From: a virus
DNA: 32,338 bases
Reading direction: 5' to 3' (one strand)
IMG/VR virus record: IMGVR_UViG_3300028025_006318
Coordinates: 1-32,338 of that record
A program made the position numbers and the translations under genes. The notes under the pieces are model-generated. The model was not told the origin of the DNA and did no database searches. It saw nothing but the letters and a program-made list of their open reading frames with translations. Positions 19,546 to 28,358 of this stretch are shown piece by piece (positions within the stretch are counted from its first letter, which is position 1; each line of letters opens with the position of its first letter).

Positions 19546-22032
19546 ATGATTAAGAATCTATTTTTTTTACTTTTGTTTCCATTAACGGTGTTTTCACAAC
19601 AAAAACAAATAACCATCAATGGAACAACAAAATCAAAAACGGAAGACATTTACTTCGCTCACGTAACATTTCAAGATACTGATGGTAATAAATTCACAAC
19701 AATTTCTGATGAAAATGCTAAGTACAGTATCCCTTTGAAAGAAGGAACTTATGAAGTAAAAGGAACTTACATTGGATACAAAGATTTCGTAACGACAATT
19801 ACTGTAACCACCGTTACTAACTTGGATATTATTTTTGAGGCGGCCGATACGGAGTTAAACGAAGTTTTAGTTCGAGGAACTGCTCAAAAAGTCACAGATA
19901 TATCGGTTATGAAATCAATACGGAATAATATTGTCGTATCAGATGGATTATCAATAGAATTTATTAAGAAGACCCCTGATAGAAACTTGGGAGACGCTTT
20001 GAAGAGAGTTAGTGGTGTTACAATTCAGAATGAGAAATTCGTTTTGGTTAGAGGACTCGCTGACAGATATAATTCAGCATTATTAAATCAAACCCCATTA
20101 CCTTCTACGGAACCTGATAGACGGGCATTCTCATTTGATATTATACCAACATCCTTGATTGATAATATCATGGTGTCAAAATCGTTTTCTGCAAACCAAC
20201 CAGGTGATTGGAGTGGAGGTTTGGTACAAGTTACGACAAAGGAAGTATCCGACAATTTTTTGGATTTATCTTTTGGTACTGGATTCGGATCTGTTTCAAG
20301 TTTGGAAGATTTTAGAATGGTGAAATCAGTTCCATTTCCATCAACATTTCCTTCAACTTACAAATACCGAATAAGTGGTAATGGAGACAAAAGATTATAT
20401 ACCAAACAAATCGTAAATCCAACCGAAAATAGTTTTCAATCAATACCGAATTTGAATGGAGGACTTTCCTTTGGTTATGTAAAAAACAAATTCAATACAT
20501 TATTCAGTTCAACAATAAGAAATCAATATACTCTCAACAACATTGAGAGAAAGGATTATCAATCCTCCACTGAGTTGGCATATGATTATAATGATAGATT
20601 ATACACACAAAGATTTTCCACAAACGGATTGTTGAATCTAACATACTTGGGTAAAAACAAATATAGTTGGAAAACTTTGGCAAACTTTCAGAAGGAAAGT
20701 TCTTACCTAACAAGAAGTGGTGAAAACTATGACAACGTACAAGATGTATTGAGTAATGCGTCAAACCATATAAATAACGTGGTAATCAACTCCCAAGTTG
20801 ATGGTAATATTGAAACTTTTGATTTCAATTTCGGATATAACTTCATTTTCAGAGAACAACCAGATTACAGAATAAATCCAATCACAAAATCTTTGGGAGT
20901 AAACGAACCGTATTCTACCGCTTGGAGAGACACCTATAGATTTTGGAGTGTTATGGACGAAAACTCATTCAACGGAAACGTGAAAAAAGATTTGGGTAAA
21001 TTCAAAGTCGGTGGTGGATACTTGAAAAGAATGAGAGGGTTTAACGCAAGAGTGTTCCGATATCAAACAACCGACTTGATGGATGAAATAACCAACAATA
21101 CCGATAGATATACTGCGGACTTTGATTTGGGTAATGTTTATTCCATGTATGAAAATGAAATCGGAAAGTGGAAAATAAACACGGGTATAAGAGGTGAATA
21201 CAATTTGTTCGATGTAGAGACCGCAGATTTTAGTGGACAAAAAGTGAAAGTTGATAGAACCTACTTGGATATCTTACCTTCTTTGAACCTTTCTTATAAC
21301 TTAGATAAAACAAAATATAGATTTTCATTAAGTAAAACTTTGGCAAGACCTGAATTTAGAGAAGTCTCCAATTTCGCATATTATGATTTTGTAAGAAACG
21401 CACAAATATTAGGTAATTCTAATTTGGAAAAAACGGACATATACAATGTCGATTTGAAATATGAATTATACCCTTCGACCTCTGAAAATGTGTCGGTTTC
21501 ATTTTTTGGTAAAAATTTCATAAACCCAATCGAACAAGTTGTTGCCGATGGATCAGTTCCATCAAACTTACTTTTAACATACACAAATCCTGAATCCGCT
21601 ATCGTATATGGGGTTGAAATGGAAGTGAGAAAAAGAATAAATGGATGGTTCGATTTTTATACCAACACTTCAATTATGAATTCTGAAGTTGATGTCAATG
21701 GTATAAAAAGACAACTACAAGGGCAATCCAATTATGTAATAAATTCAGGTGTCAACTTTAACAAGAAAAATAATACTTTGAATTTGACATATAATAGAAT
21801 TGGCGAAAGAATTGCGGCGGTCGGATTTCAAGGATATCCCGACATTTTTGAAAATAGTAGAGACGTATTAGACATTACATTCTTACGTAAATTACCAAAA
21901 GGAGAATTGAAATTGGCAATTTCAGACATCTTCGCACAACCATCAATAAACTATCAGAGATTATCAAATCGTAACTTAATAAACACAAATAACGAAACAA
22001 CAGTTTCATTAACCTTAAATCTAAAATTATGA
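19546..22032 (+). CDS. TonB-dependent outer-membrane receptor
   Basis: The 828-residue protein has a signal peptide (MIKNLFFLLLFPLTVFSQQ, cleavage after about residue 18), a carboxypeptidase-regulatory-like/CarbopepD_reg domain at residues about 20-100, a plug domain at residues 120-225 (GDALKRVSGVTIQNEKFVLV, RGLADRYNSALLNQTPLP, DNIMVSKSF, GDWSGGLVQVTTKE) and a 22-strand-type barrel to the C-terminus (TVSLTLNLKL, hydrophobic end). Such receptors import iron complexes, vitamins, glycans or phosphate-linked ligands using TonB energy. The next gene, a lipoprotein overlapping by 4 nt, is its usual partner. A full-length host-like TonB receptor between phage genes is unusual; its AT-rich composition looks like its neighbours'. 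Confidence 0.95.
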   Translation: MIKNLFFLLLFPLTVFSQQKQITINGTTKSKTEDIYFAHVTFQDTDGNKFTTISDENAKYSIPLKEGTYEVKGTYIGYKDFVTTITVTTVTNLDIIFEAADTELNEVLVRGTAQKVTDISVMKSIRNNIVVSDGLSIEFIKKTPDRNLGDALKRVSGVTIQNEKFVLVRGLADRYNSALLNQTPLPSTEPDRRAFSFDIIPTSLIDNIMVSKSFSANQPGDWSGGLVQVTTKEVSDNFLDLSFGTGFGSVSSLEDFRMVKSVPFPSTFPSTYKYRISGNGDKRLYTKQIVNPTENSFQSIPNLNGGLSFGYVKNKFNTLFSSTIRNQYTLNNIERKDYQSSTELAYDYNDRLYTQRFSTNGLLNLTYLGKNKYSWKTLANFQKESSYLTRSGENYDNVQDVLSNASNHINNVVINSQVDGNIETFDFNFGYNFIFREQPDYRINPITKSLGVNEPYSTAWRDTYRFWSVMDENSFNGNVKKDLGKFKVGGGYLKRMRGFNARVFRYQTTDLMDEITNNTDRYTADFDLGNVYSMYENEIGKWKINTGIRGEYNLFDVETADFSGQKVKVDRTYLDILPSLNLSYNLDKTKYRFSLSKTLARPEFREVSNFAYYDFVRNAQILGNSNLEKTDIYNVDLKYELYPSTSENVSVSFFGKNFINPIEQVVADGSVPSNLLLTYTNPESAIVYGVEMEVRKRINGWFDFYTNTSIMNSEVDVNGIKRQLQGQSNYVINSGVNFNKKNNTLNLTYNRIGERIAAVGFQGYPDIFENSRDVLDITFLRKLPKGELKLAISDIFAQPSINYQRLSNRNLINTNNETTVSLTLNLKL

Positions 22033-23225
22033 AAAAACTATTAACAATCTTACTAGCATTAGGACTTTTCAGTTGTGAAAGAGAACTGGGAGGAGATGAA
22101 GGGCCAATCAATGTCCCAACCACAACAACTCTAACGGGTAATATAAACACGACAACAACTTTAACATCGGATAAAGTGTGGACTCTTAAAGGGTATGTTT
22201 ATGTAACAGACGGAGCAAAACTTATTATTCAACCTGGTACTACCATAGTTTCAGACGTGGCTGAGAAGGGAGCTTTATGTATCGAAAGAGGTTCCCAAAT
22301 TATTGCGGAAGGGACTCAATCAAAACCTATCATATTCACCTCTGGTAGACCTGAGGGACAACGATCTCCTGGTGATTGGGGTGGTATAGTAATTTTAGGT
22401 AGAGCGAAGACAAACCGTTCTTCTGAACCTACAATCGAAGGTGGAATCGGAAGACCTTATGGAGGAACAAATGATTCTGATAACAGCGGTGTAATGAGAT
22501 ATGTTAGAATTGAATATGCCGGAATCGCAGCGATGCCGAATTCTGAAATCAACGCACTTACTTTAGGTGGTGTAGGAAACGGAACAATTCTTGAAAACAT
22601 CCAAACAATATATGCTAACGATGACGCATTCGAATTCTTTGGAGGAACCGTAAATGGTAAAAATCTTTATGCATTCGCAACCGCAGATGATGATTTCGAC
22701 TTTGACTTTGGTTATACAGGAATGATTACAAACGGAGTGGCAAAAAGAGACCCACAATTTGTAGATAGTGGTGACGCAGGTAATGGTATTGAATGTGATA
22801 ACGACGGAACTGGCTCAGGGGCACAACCAGTGACACATCCAAAACTTTTCAATATGATTTTAGTTGGACCAAATGTTAGTTCGGCTTTAGCAAACCACAA
22901 TCTCGGATTGAGATTCAGAAGAGCAACCCAATTCACTATGAAAAATAGTGTTGTTTGGGGATGGATGAAAGGTGGATTGAGTTTGGAAAGTAATGAAACC
23001 GCACAATTTGTTAAAGACGGAGTATCTGTATTTGAAAATAACTCAGTTGGTACATTCAATCCTACTCTGAATTTTATTAGTAGAGCAACAACAATACTGA
23101 CAAGTGACCAACTTAAGACTTTGGCACTTTCAAAAAGTAATAAGGAAATTGATGTTGTAATACCTGAATTGGCAACCCCGAGTTGGACTAATGGTTGGAC
23201 AAGATTTCCTTCAAAAGGAAACTAA
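22029..23225 (+). CDS. Surface lipoprotein partner of the TonB receptor
   Basis: The 398-residue product starts MKKLLTILLALGLFSC, a lipobox with Cys16, so it should be an outer-membrane lipoprotein. The body has the repetitive pattern of a family seen next to TonB receptors in Bacteroidota: VWTLKGYVYVTDGAKLIIQP, ERGSQIIAEGTQSKPIIFTS, GDWGGIVILGRA, IEGGIGRPYGG, VRIEYAGIA, TLGGVGNGTILENIQTIYAN, FEFFGGTVN, DDDFDFDFGYTG. The repeated short strands and turns suggest a right-handed beta-helix/solenoid. It overlaps the receptor stop codon by ATGA, indicating translational coupling. Its ligand is unknown. Confidence 0.9.
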   Translation: MKKLLTILLALGLFSCERELGGDEGPINVPTTTTLTGNINTTTTLTSDKVWTLKGYVYVTDGAKLIIQPGTTIVSDVAEKGALCIERGSQIIAEGTQSKPIIFTSGRPEGQRSPGDWGGIVILGRAKTNRSSEPTIEGGIGRPYGGTNDSDNSGVMRYVRIEYAGIAAMPNSEINALTLGGVGNGTILENIQTIYANDDAFEFFGGTVNGKNLYAFATADDDFDFDFGYTGMITNGVAKRDPQFVDSGDAGNGIECDNDGTGSGAQPVTHPKLFNMILVGPNVSSALANHNLGLRFRRATQFTMKNSVVWGWMKGGLSLESNETAQFVKDGVSVFENNSVGTFNPTLNFISRATTILTSDQLKTLALSKSNKEIDVVIPELATPSWTNGWTRFPSKGN

Positions 23226-23230
23226 AAAAA

Positions 23231-23257
23231 AAGGGAGTCAATGACTCCCTTTTTTTG
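23231..23257 (+). terminator. Terminator of the TonB/lipoprotein operon
   Basis: AAGGGAGT/ACTCCCTT stem-loop followed by a T-run; the facing A-run may also stop transcription of the tmRNA on the other strand. Confidence 0.87.
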
Positions 23258-23264
23258 TTGAAGG

Positions 23265-23676
23265 TGGAGTAGCGCAGATTCGAACTGCGGTCTTGCTCAT
23301 CTTGACAATAAATGACTACACGTTTAGGTCAAGGTTTGTTATACCTTCCGAAATATTTGGTTCCTATTTTGACATCGTTACCAACAACTGTGTCGAGTTC
23401 ACTTATACTAAGGTAGTCCTCTGAACGTGACCTTTGATACGCTTTGGGTGGTATCACACCTTGGAGGGCTTCTGTTCCTAGGTTATATGCCCATTCGACC
23501 TGACGTTGTATCAACTAATTAAGCAGTTACAACAGACGCTTCTCTAGTTAAACCTAGAGCAGACATCTTAGCAAGAGTATTGCCGGTTACTTTCTTCACC
23601 ATAGATTTAAGTCATAGATGAATTCTGACTACGTGCCACTTACCCCCAACAACGCCAATCTATACCTTTCTACCCC
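23265..23676 (-). ncRNA. ssrA: Phage-encoded transfer-messenger RNA (tmRNA)
   Basis: On the minus strand the ends form a tRNA-like domain: 5' GGGGTAG (23676-23670) pairs with 3' CTACTCC (23272-23266), and CGCAG TTCGAAT CTGCG is a perfect T-arm. The 3' region has the tmRNA-type CTAAACGTGTAGT stretch. Near the 5' side AGTCA/TGACT forms a hairpin, then AAGTAACC-GGC precedes a resume codon. The tag ORF (23584-23519) is 21 codons, beginning GNTLAKMSALG and ending SVVTA before TAA TTAG. tmRNA releases stalled ribosomes and tags the peptide for proteolysis. The 412-nt length is normal; the long tag is not. The 3' CCA is not fully encoded (A-C-C-T). Confidence 0.88.
23519..23584 (-). other. tmRNA tag-peptide reading frame
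   Basis: Resume codon GGC (23584-23582) follows the AAGTAACC context and the frame ends TAA. The 21-residue tag ends SVVTA rather than the usual ALAA. It contains a hairpin CTCTAG-GTTTAA-CTAGAG. The resume position is inferred by similarity to Bacteroidota tmRNAs (AATAACTGGC-type). Confidence 0.65.
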
Positions 23677-23685
23677 ATTGTTGTA

Positions 23686-23717
23686 CAAATGTAAGTATAA
23701 ATATCTCCAAATCCAAC
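23686..23717 (-). promoter_or_regulatory. Bacteroidota-type promoter of the tmRNA
   Basis: On the minus strand: GTTG (23717-23714), 20-nt spacer, perfect TACATTTG (23693-23686), 9-10 nt before the tmRNA 5' end. Confidence 0.72.
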
Positions 23718-23725
23718 CGAATTGA

Positions 23726-23734
23726 TATTTATTT
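23726..23734 (+). promoter_or_regulatory. TATTTATTT box 3 nt before a start codon
   Basis: TATTTATTT ends 3 nt before the ATG at 23738. Confidence 0.45.
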
Positions 23735-23737
23735 CAT

Positions 23738-24784
23738 ATGATAAGTTTAGAAACATTTGTTGCTCTGAGAAATTACGTCAAAGGAAAAATTGACGCTCAT
23801 CAACTTATGGATGCTGACAAATTGTTTGATTCGATTAAAGAGGATTATAGAAATCCTGCTGAAAGTATTATTCGTATTGACTTCAGAAACAAAGAAGATC
23901 TTCTCAAAACTTTGGGATTGGCGGATGACGATATATATTTTTATTTTGATGTGACAAGTCCTTACAATAGTTATGAGTTCATAGATCATTACTCCGCTAT
24001 AGAAGAGTTCAAAGATGGGTATGGATTTTACAATTATTTAGATGAAGAAAATAAATATACCTTGTCTCAAATATCTCGTGCGATTTTACCAAAAAAAGTT
24101 GACTTTGGAGATGATGAATTTTTACAAGAATTATCCGCAGTTTTATTACAAAACTTCAAACGAGAAACTGAAGATATAATTGATGATTATGCTGCCGAGA
24201 AAAATTATCAAATGAACCGAGAGGCGTATAAAGTTGTTGAAAAGGAATTAAAGGATTACACTGATTCATTAGGATTTGAGGTCACCGATACGGGATTAAG
24301 AATTAGTGTTGGTCAACTAATACACCTTTATTTAATGGAGAACGCAATTCATATACCATTAAAAAAATTGCTTGAAAAAGTTTTTGAATCTGACAAACAA
24401 TATTTTGGATGGTCTGATGATATCTACGAATACGCCAATGATGACGATTTTGATTCGGTAAGTTTTAATAAATACGCTGGACGAATATTAGATAATATTT
24501 TAGATAGAATCGTAGATGCGGGAGAAGAATTGGGAGTAGACATAAATGACTTTACCGCCATGACGGCAAGAATCGAAAAAAAGTTCAAAGCTGGAGAATG
24601 GTATTTTTTACCAAAAGACAAGACCAAACAGACTAGATTCAAAGTGGAGGGATTTGAATTTCCTAATATGAAAATATCGGTATTATTACAAAAAGGATTG
24701 AAAGAAAAAAAAGTATCATTATCAGAACAAAATTTTTATAATTTATTGTATCAACCATCATTATTCAGTTTGGATGAAATCTAA
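23738..24784 (+). CDS. Hypothetical protein
   Basis: The 348-residue protein is acidic and rich in Asp, Glu, Tyr and Phe, with mostly helical patterns and several DD/DDD clusters (LADDDIYFYFDV, YEYANDDDFDSVS). No signal peptide, membrane helix or known catalytic motif is visible. It begins right after a TATTTATTT box and runs to within 20 nt of the M20 peptidase start, though a host-type promoter element precedes that gene. Function unknown. Confidence 0.7.
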   Translation: MISLETFVALRNYVKGKIDAHQLMDADKLFDSIKEDYRNPAESIIRIDFRNKEDLLKTLGLADDDIYFYFDVTSPYNSYEFIDHYSAIEEFKDGYGFYNYLDEENKYTLSQISRAILPKKVDFGDDEFLQELSAVLLQNFKRETEDIIDDYAAEKNYQMNREAYKVVEKELKDYTDSLGFEVTDTGLRISVGQLIHLYLMENAIHIPLKKLLEKVFESDKQYFGWSDDIYEYANDDDFDSVSFNKYAGRILDNILDRIVDAGEELGVDINDFTAMTARIEKKFKAGEWYFLPKDKTKQTRFKVEGFEFPNMKISVLLQKGLKEKKVSLSEQNFYNLLYQPSLFSLDEI

Positions 24785-24804
24785 TTTATTTGTATCTTTA
24801 TAAG

Positions 24805-25638
24805 ATGAACGATATAAATTTGCTCAAAGAAGTTTTGAGCGTACCCACTAAAACTTATCAAGAACATCGGATGGTTGAATTTTTGGTTAATTGGTTAACC
24901 GAAAACAACATTGAACATTATGTCGATGACAAAATGAATATCTATGCTACCAAGCAAGAAACATCTGATATCCCTGATGATTTTTATTTTCCTTGTGTAA
25001 TCGCACATACAGATACTGTCCACCACATAGATACAATTAACATCAGAGAAATGATGTTGGAAAATGCCCAAGGAGAACTTAAACCTTCTTTGAAAGCGTT
25101 TAACGATATAGATTTACCTACAGGTATTGGAGGAGATGATAAATGTGGTGTATTTGCCTGTTTAACTCTATTAAAGGAATTACCAAATCTTAAAGCCGCG
25201 TTCTTTGTTTCAGAGGAAACAGGGTGTCACGGATCTCGTGCGGCAGATTCTAAATTTTTCGAAAATGTTGGATACGGAATTCAGTTCGACGCTCCTGAAA
25301 ATTGGATGATTACTGAAAAATGTTTTGGACAAGTATTATTCGACAGAGAAACAGAATTTTTTGAAAAAATTGATAAGGTTTTGACTGAAGGTATGGACAA
25401 TGATAGAATGCAGTACATGGTTCATCCGTACACTGATGTTTATGCTTTGAGAAGTAAATTTGACTTTTCCTGTATCAATTTTTCTATTGGATATTATGAT
25501 TACCATACCCCGAACGAATACGTAGTAATTGAAGATGTATTCAACGGAATAGAAATGGGTAGAAAAATGATTGAAGAATTGGGATATAAGTTACATTTCA
25601 AAAAATCAGTCCCCAAAGGACAGTGGCATCCATTTTAA
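24805..25638 (+). CDS. M20-family metallopeptidase (peptidase T-like)
   Basis: The 277-residue protein carries the M20 metal and catalytic residues in order: HTDTV (His68, Asp70), GGDDK with the bridging Asp111, SEETGCHG with the general base Glu137/Glu138, and a late YHTPNEY (His234). This is the di-zinc exopeptidase fold of tri- and dipeptidases and acylases. At 277 residues it is shorter than typical M20 enzymes (about 400), lacking the dimerisation lid. The ATG at 24805 fits a TATCTTTATAAG promoter-like stretch. In this setting it could finish degrading peptides released by the phage Clp protease; it converges on the HExxH gene. Confidence 0.92.
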   Translation: MNDINLLKEVLSVPTKTYQEHRMVEFLVNWLTENNIEHYVDDKMNIYATKQETSDIPDDFYFPCVIAHTDTVHHIDTINIREMMLENAQGELKPSLKAFNDIDLPTGIGGDDKCGVFACLTLLKELPNLKAAFFVSEETGCHGSRAADSKFFENVGYGIQFDAPENWMITEKCFGQVLFDRETEFFEKIDKVLTEGMDNDRMQYMVHPYTDVYALRSKFDFSCINFSIGYYDYHTPNEYVVIEDVFNGIEMGRKMIEELGYKLHFKKSVPKGQWHPF

Positions 25639-26247
25639 TTAGATAAAATCCTCTAACTTATCTATGTGTCTTTTAACAATCGGGTGGTCTTGAATATCTT
25701 CATATTGACCTCCCGATTTTTTTATTTGTTTAATGTCGTTTATAATTTGTTGGATACCTCCACGAACCATTTTGGACATCGAAGGATATTGTTGTACGTA
25801 AGGAGAAAGAGAAAATAATTTTTTTGCGATTTCTATTGGTATATTTAACTCGATTACGATTTTTGCCACCATATTTTTAGCAAACGTATCCGCGTCCAAT
25901 TCCATTTCCCAATATTGTTTATAGAGGGCTTCAAAATCTTCCAAGTCGAAATCAGTTAGTGGATTAAGCATTTTCAAGTCCCTCATTTGTTCTTCGTGTC
26001 TGAGTTCGTGAAATATGGTGTAAAGGAAATCTCCGATAGTCTCCATTTGTATTGGAGAGCATATAATTACTTGGTCACGAGTCCTTACTCCTTTGAATCC
26101 CGCCGAACAAGAGTTCAAAAATTTTACGTTAATCTCATTATCTCGAATATAGTTTACGACAAAGTTTTCGATTACATCAACTTTGGATTCTAATTCTGGT
26201 GGGAAAGAATTTTTGAACTTTTCTAATAGTCGGGAAAAATTACTCAT
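25639..26247 (-). CDS. HExxH zinc metallopeptidase-like protein
   Basis: The 202-residue protein has a clear zinc-binding helix, TIFHELRHEEQ (His80, Glu81, His84), and 30 residues on EMELDADTFA offers the third ligand (Glu116), as in gluzincin or ImmA/IrrE-like families. The rest is helical. It may cleave a repressor, modify virion proteins or act as a stress protease. Its stop abuts the converging M20 gene at 25638/25639. The start is supported by a TATTTATAATT box 2-3 nt upstream on the minus strand. Confidence 0.82.
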   Translation of the reverse strand: MSNFSRLLEKFKNSFPPELESKVDVIENFVVNYIRDNEINVKFLNSCSAGFKGVRTRDQVIICSPIQMETIGDFLYTIFHELRHEEQMRDLKMLNPLTDFDLEDFEALYKQYWEMELDADTFAKNMVAKIVIELNIPIEIAKKLFSLSPYVQQYPSMSKMVRGGIQQIINDIKQIKKSGGQYEDIQDHPIVKRHIDKLEDFI

Positions 26248-26249
26248 AA

Positions 26250-26258
26250 TTATAAATA
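26250..26258 (-). promoter_or_regulatory. TATTTATAA box (minus strand) before the HExxH gene
   Basis: On the minus strand TATTTATAA ends 2 nt before the ATG at 26247, directly after the clpC terminator. Confidence 0.5.
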
Positions 26259-26261
26259 TAA

Positions 26262-26286
26262 AAAAAAGGGGAATTATCCCCTTTTT
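26262..26286 (-). terminator. Terminator of the clpC-like gene
   Basis: AAAAGGGG...CCCCTTTT stem followed on the minus strand by a T-run, then the next gene's TATTTATAA box. Confidence 0.85.
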
Positions 26287-26289
26287 AAT

Positions 26290-28305
26290 TTACCGTCCTT
26301 TCTTGATTACTTTGACTACTTCATCTTCGACTTTAATCACATAGGTTTTGCCTGGTATGATTTTGTCGGTCAGAACTTCTTCAGATAATAAGTCTTCAAC
26401 CTTATCTTGAATCGCTCTCTTGAGTGGTCTAGCACCGTATACCTCATCATATCCGATTTTTGATAGGTAATTCAAGAGTGATTCATCGTAAGTAATCTTA
26501 TACTTCATTTCTTCAAGACGCTTCATCAACTTTTTAAGTTCGATGTCGGTGATTTTCTTGATGTCATCTTGTGATAGAGAATTGAAAACGATAGTATCGT
26601 CGATACGATTGATGAATTCAGGAGAGAAGAAATTTTTCATTTCTTTCATCAAGATTTCCTTCTTCGCTTCTTCGTTACTATAGGTATTGTTGGAGAATCC
26701 AATACCAGTTCCAAAGTCTTGTAATTTCTTCACACCAAGATTGGAGGTCAAGATGATGAGGGTATTCTTGAAGTTAATCTTTCTACCCAAACTATCTGTA
26801 ACGTGACCATCGTCCAAGATTTGAAGTAATACTGTAAACACATCTTTGTGAGCTTTTTCAACCTCATCAAACAAGATGACAGAGTAAGGCTTGTTCTTAA
26901 CTTTTTCAGTCAACAATCCACCTTCTTCGTACCCAACGTAGCCTGGAGGTGCTCCAACCAATTTGGATACGGTGTGTTTTTCTTGATATTCGGACATATC
27001 AACACGGATTAACGAATCTTCACTACCGAACATTTCTTTCGCTAGTTGTTTCGCTAAGTGAGTTTTACCCACACCTGTGGAACCCAAGAATACGAACGAA
27101 CCAATTGGACGATTTGGATCTTTGATACCAAGTCGATTTCTCTTGATGGACTTCGCGACCTTGATTACCGCAGCATCTTGACCAATTACGGTTCCAACAA
27201 TATGTTTGTCCAAATTGATAAGTGCTTTAGTATCGTCAACCGACATTCTGCTAACAGGGATTTTAGTCATGTTTGATACCACATCATAGACATCTTCCAA
27301 GTTAATCTTTTGTTTGTCTTTGGACATTTGTTCTTCAAACTTTTGTTTTTCTTGTTCCAATTTGTCCAACAACTTTTTCTCTTTGTCTCTTAGTTGTGCA
27401 GCTTGTTCGTAATTCTGTTTCTTAACAACATCCATTTTCTGTTGTTTAAGTTCCGCAGCTTTACGTTTCAAGTCTTCAATCACTTCAGGAACTTTAAGTT
27501 CGGTCTGCATCTTAGCTCCAACTTCATCCAAAATATCGAATGCTTTGTCAGGAAATTCACGGTCGGTAATGTATCTGTCCGCCAACTTCACACAAGTTTC
27601 GATTACTTCATTTGAATAAATTACCTTGTGGTATGTTTCGTATTTATCTCGAACGTTGTTCAAGATTTGAATTGTTTCTGCCACGGTAGAAGGTTCCACA
27701 ATCACTTTCTGAAATCTACGCTCCAACGCTCCATCTTTTTCAATGTGCTTTCTGAATTCATCCAAAGTTGTCGCACCGATTACTTGAATCTCACCACGAG
27801 ATAATGCCGGTTTGAAGATGTTAGAACCATCCATAGTTCCTGATGAATTACCTGAACCAACAAGAGTATGGATTTCATCAATGAACACGATAATGTTAGG
27901 ATTCGCTTGAAGCTCTTCAATGATTACTTTCATTCTTTCTTCGAATTGACCACGGTATTTTGTACCAGCGACAACTGAAGTTAAGTCCAAATTCACAAGT
28001 CGTTTATCCAACAAATTACGTGGACATTCACCACTCACAATTTTCATTGCTAGACCTTCAGCAATAGCAGTCTTACCACAACCAGGTTCTCCGATAATGA
28101 TTGGGTTATTCTTTTTTCTCCGTGAAAGAATCTGGGCAATTCTCAAGATTTCTCTATCCCTTCCGATTACGGGATCTAGCTTACCGTCTTCGGCAAGTTT
28201 ATTCAAATCTCTACTGAAATTGTCTAGTACAGGAGTCAAGCTGTCCCCAGCGGACTTCTGTTTTTTACTCATCATTTTGTCTTCGTCGTCCATTAAGTCG
28301 TTCAT
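26290..28305 (-). CDS. clpC: ClpC-like AAA+ unfoldase lacking the N-domain
   Basis: The 671-residue protein has two AAA+ modules: Walker A GEPGCGKT (72-79) and Walker B VFIDEIH (140-146), then Walker A GSTGVGKT (408-415) and Walker B ILFDEVEKA (477-485). Between them, residues about 285-312 form a UVR motif (MDVVKKQNYEQAAQLRDKEK), typical of ClpC. The loop LQDFGTGIGFSNN has IGF at 535-537 where ClpC/ClpA dock onto ClpP. The usual N-terminal Clp_N domain (about 140 residues) is absent; only 30 residues precede the first AAA+ core. It should form a hexamer that unfolds substrates into ClpP. It is divergent from the UVR gene at 28485 with palindromes between. Confidence 0.95.
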   Translation of the reverse strand: MNDLMDDEDKMMSKKQKSAGDSLTPVLDNFSRDLNKLAEDGKLDPVIGRDREILRIAQILSRRKKNNPIIIGEPGCGKTAIAEGLAMKIVSGECPRNLLDKRLVNLDLTSVVAGTKYRGQFEERMKVIIEELQANPNIIVFIDEIHTLVGSGNSSGTMDGSNIFKPALSRGEIQVIGATTLDEFRKHIEKDGALERRFQKVIVEPSTVAETIQILNNVRDKYETYHKVIYSNEVIETCVKLADRYITDREFPDKAFDILDEVGAKMQTELKVPEVIEDLKRKAAELKQQKMDVVKKQNYEQAAQLRDKEKKLLDKLEQEKQKFEEQMSKDKQKINLEDVYDVVSNMTKIPVSRMSVDDTKALINLDKHIVGTVIGQDAAVIKVAKSIKRNRLGIKDPNRPIGSFVFLGSTGVGKTHLAKQLAKEMFGSEDSLIRVDMSEYQEKHTVSKLVGAPPGYVGYEEGGLLTEKVKNKPYSVILFDEVEKAHKDVFTVLLQILDDGHVTDSLGRKINFKNTLIILTSNLGVKKLQDFGTGIGFSNNTYSNEEAKKEILMKEMKNFFSPEFINRIDDTIVFNSLSQDDIKKITDIELKKLMKRLEEMKYKITYDESLLNYLSKIGYDEVYGARPLKRAIQDKVEDLLSEEVLTDKIIPGKTYVIKVEDEVVKVIKKGR

Positions 28306-28323
28306 AATGTTTTTTAGTTTTTA

Positions 28324-28355
28324 CAAAGTAATAACAAATTTAGTTCTTGTCCAAA
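28324..28355 (-). promoter_or_regulatory. Bacteroidota-type promoter of the clpC-like gene
   Basis: On the minus strand: TTTG (28355-28352), 20-nt spacer, TTACTTTG (28331-28324; one mismatch to TAnnTTTG), 18 nt before the start codon. Confidence 0.6.
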
Positions 28356-28358
28356 TGA

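Noticed and set aside
19546-23225. Host chromosomal contamination or a prophage border
   Set aside because: Phage-type genes and a tmRNA continue on both sides, composition is similar, and no attachment site, integrase or transposase is seen. Coverage data would still be needed to exclude a chimera.
23329-23514. 61-codon minus-strand ORF inside the tmRNA
   Set aside because: It begins at a TTG codon without a leader and lies wholly within the tmRNA pseudoknot region; RNA hairpins explain the sequence better.
23519-23602. 27-codon minus-strand ORF starting ATG (MVKKVTGN...)
   Set aside because: This frame includes the tmRNA tag; the ATG lies upstream of the likely resume codon and there is no separate ribosome-binding signal.
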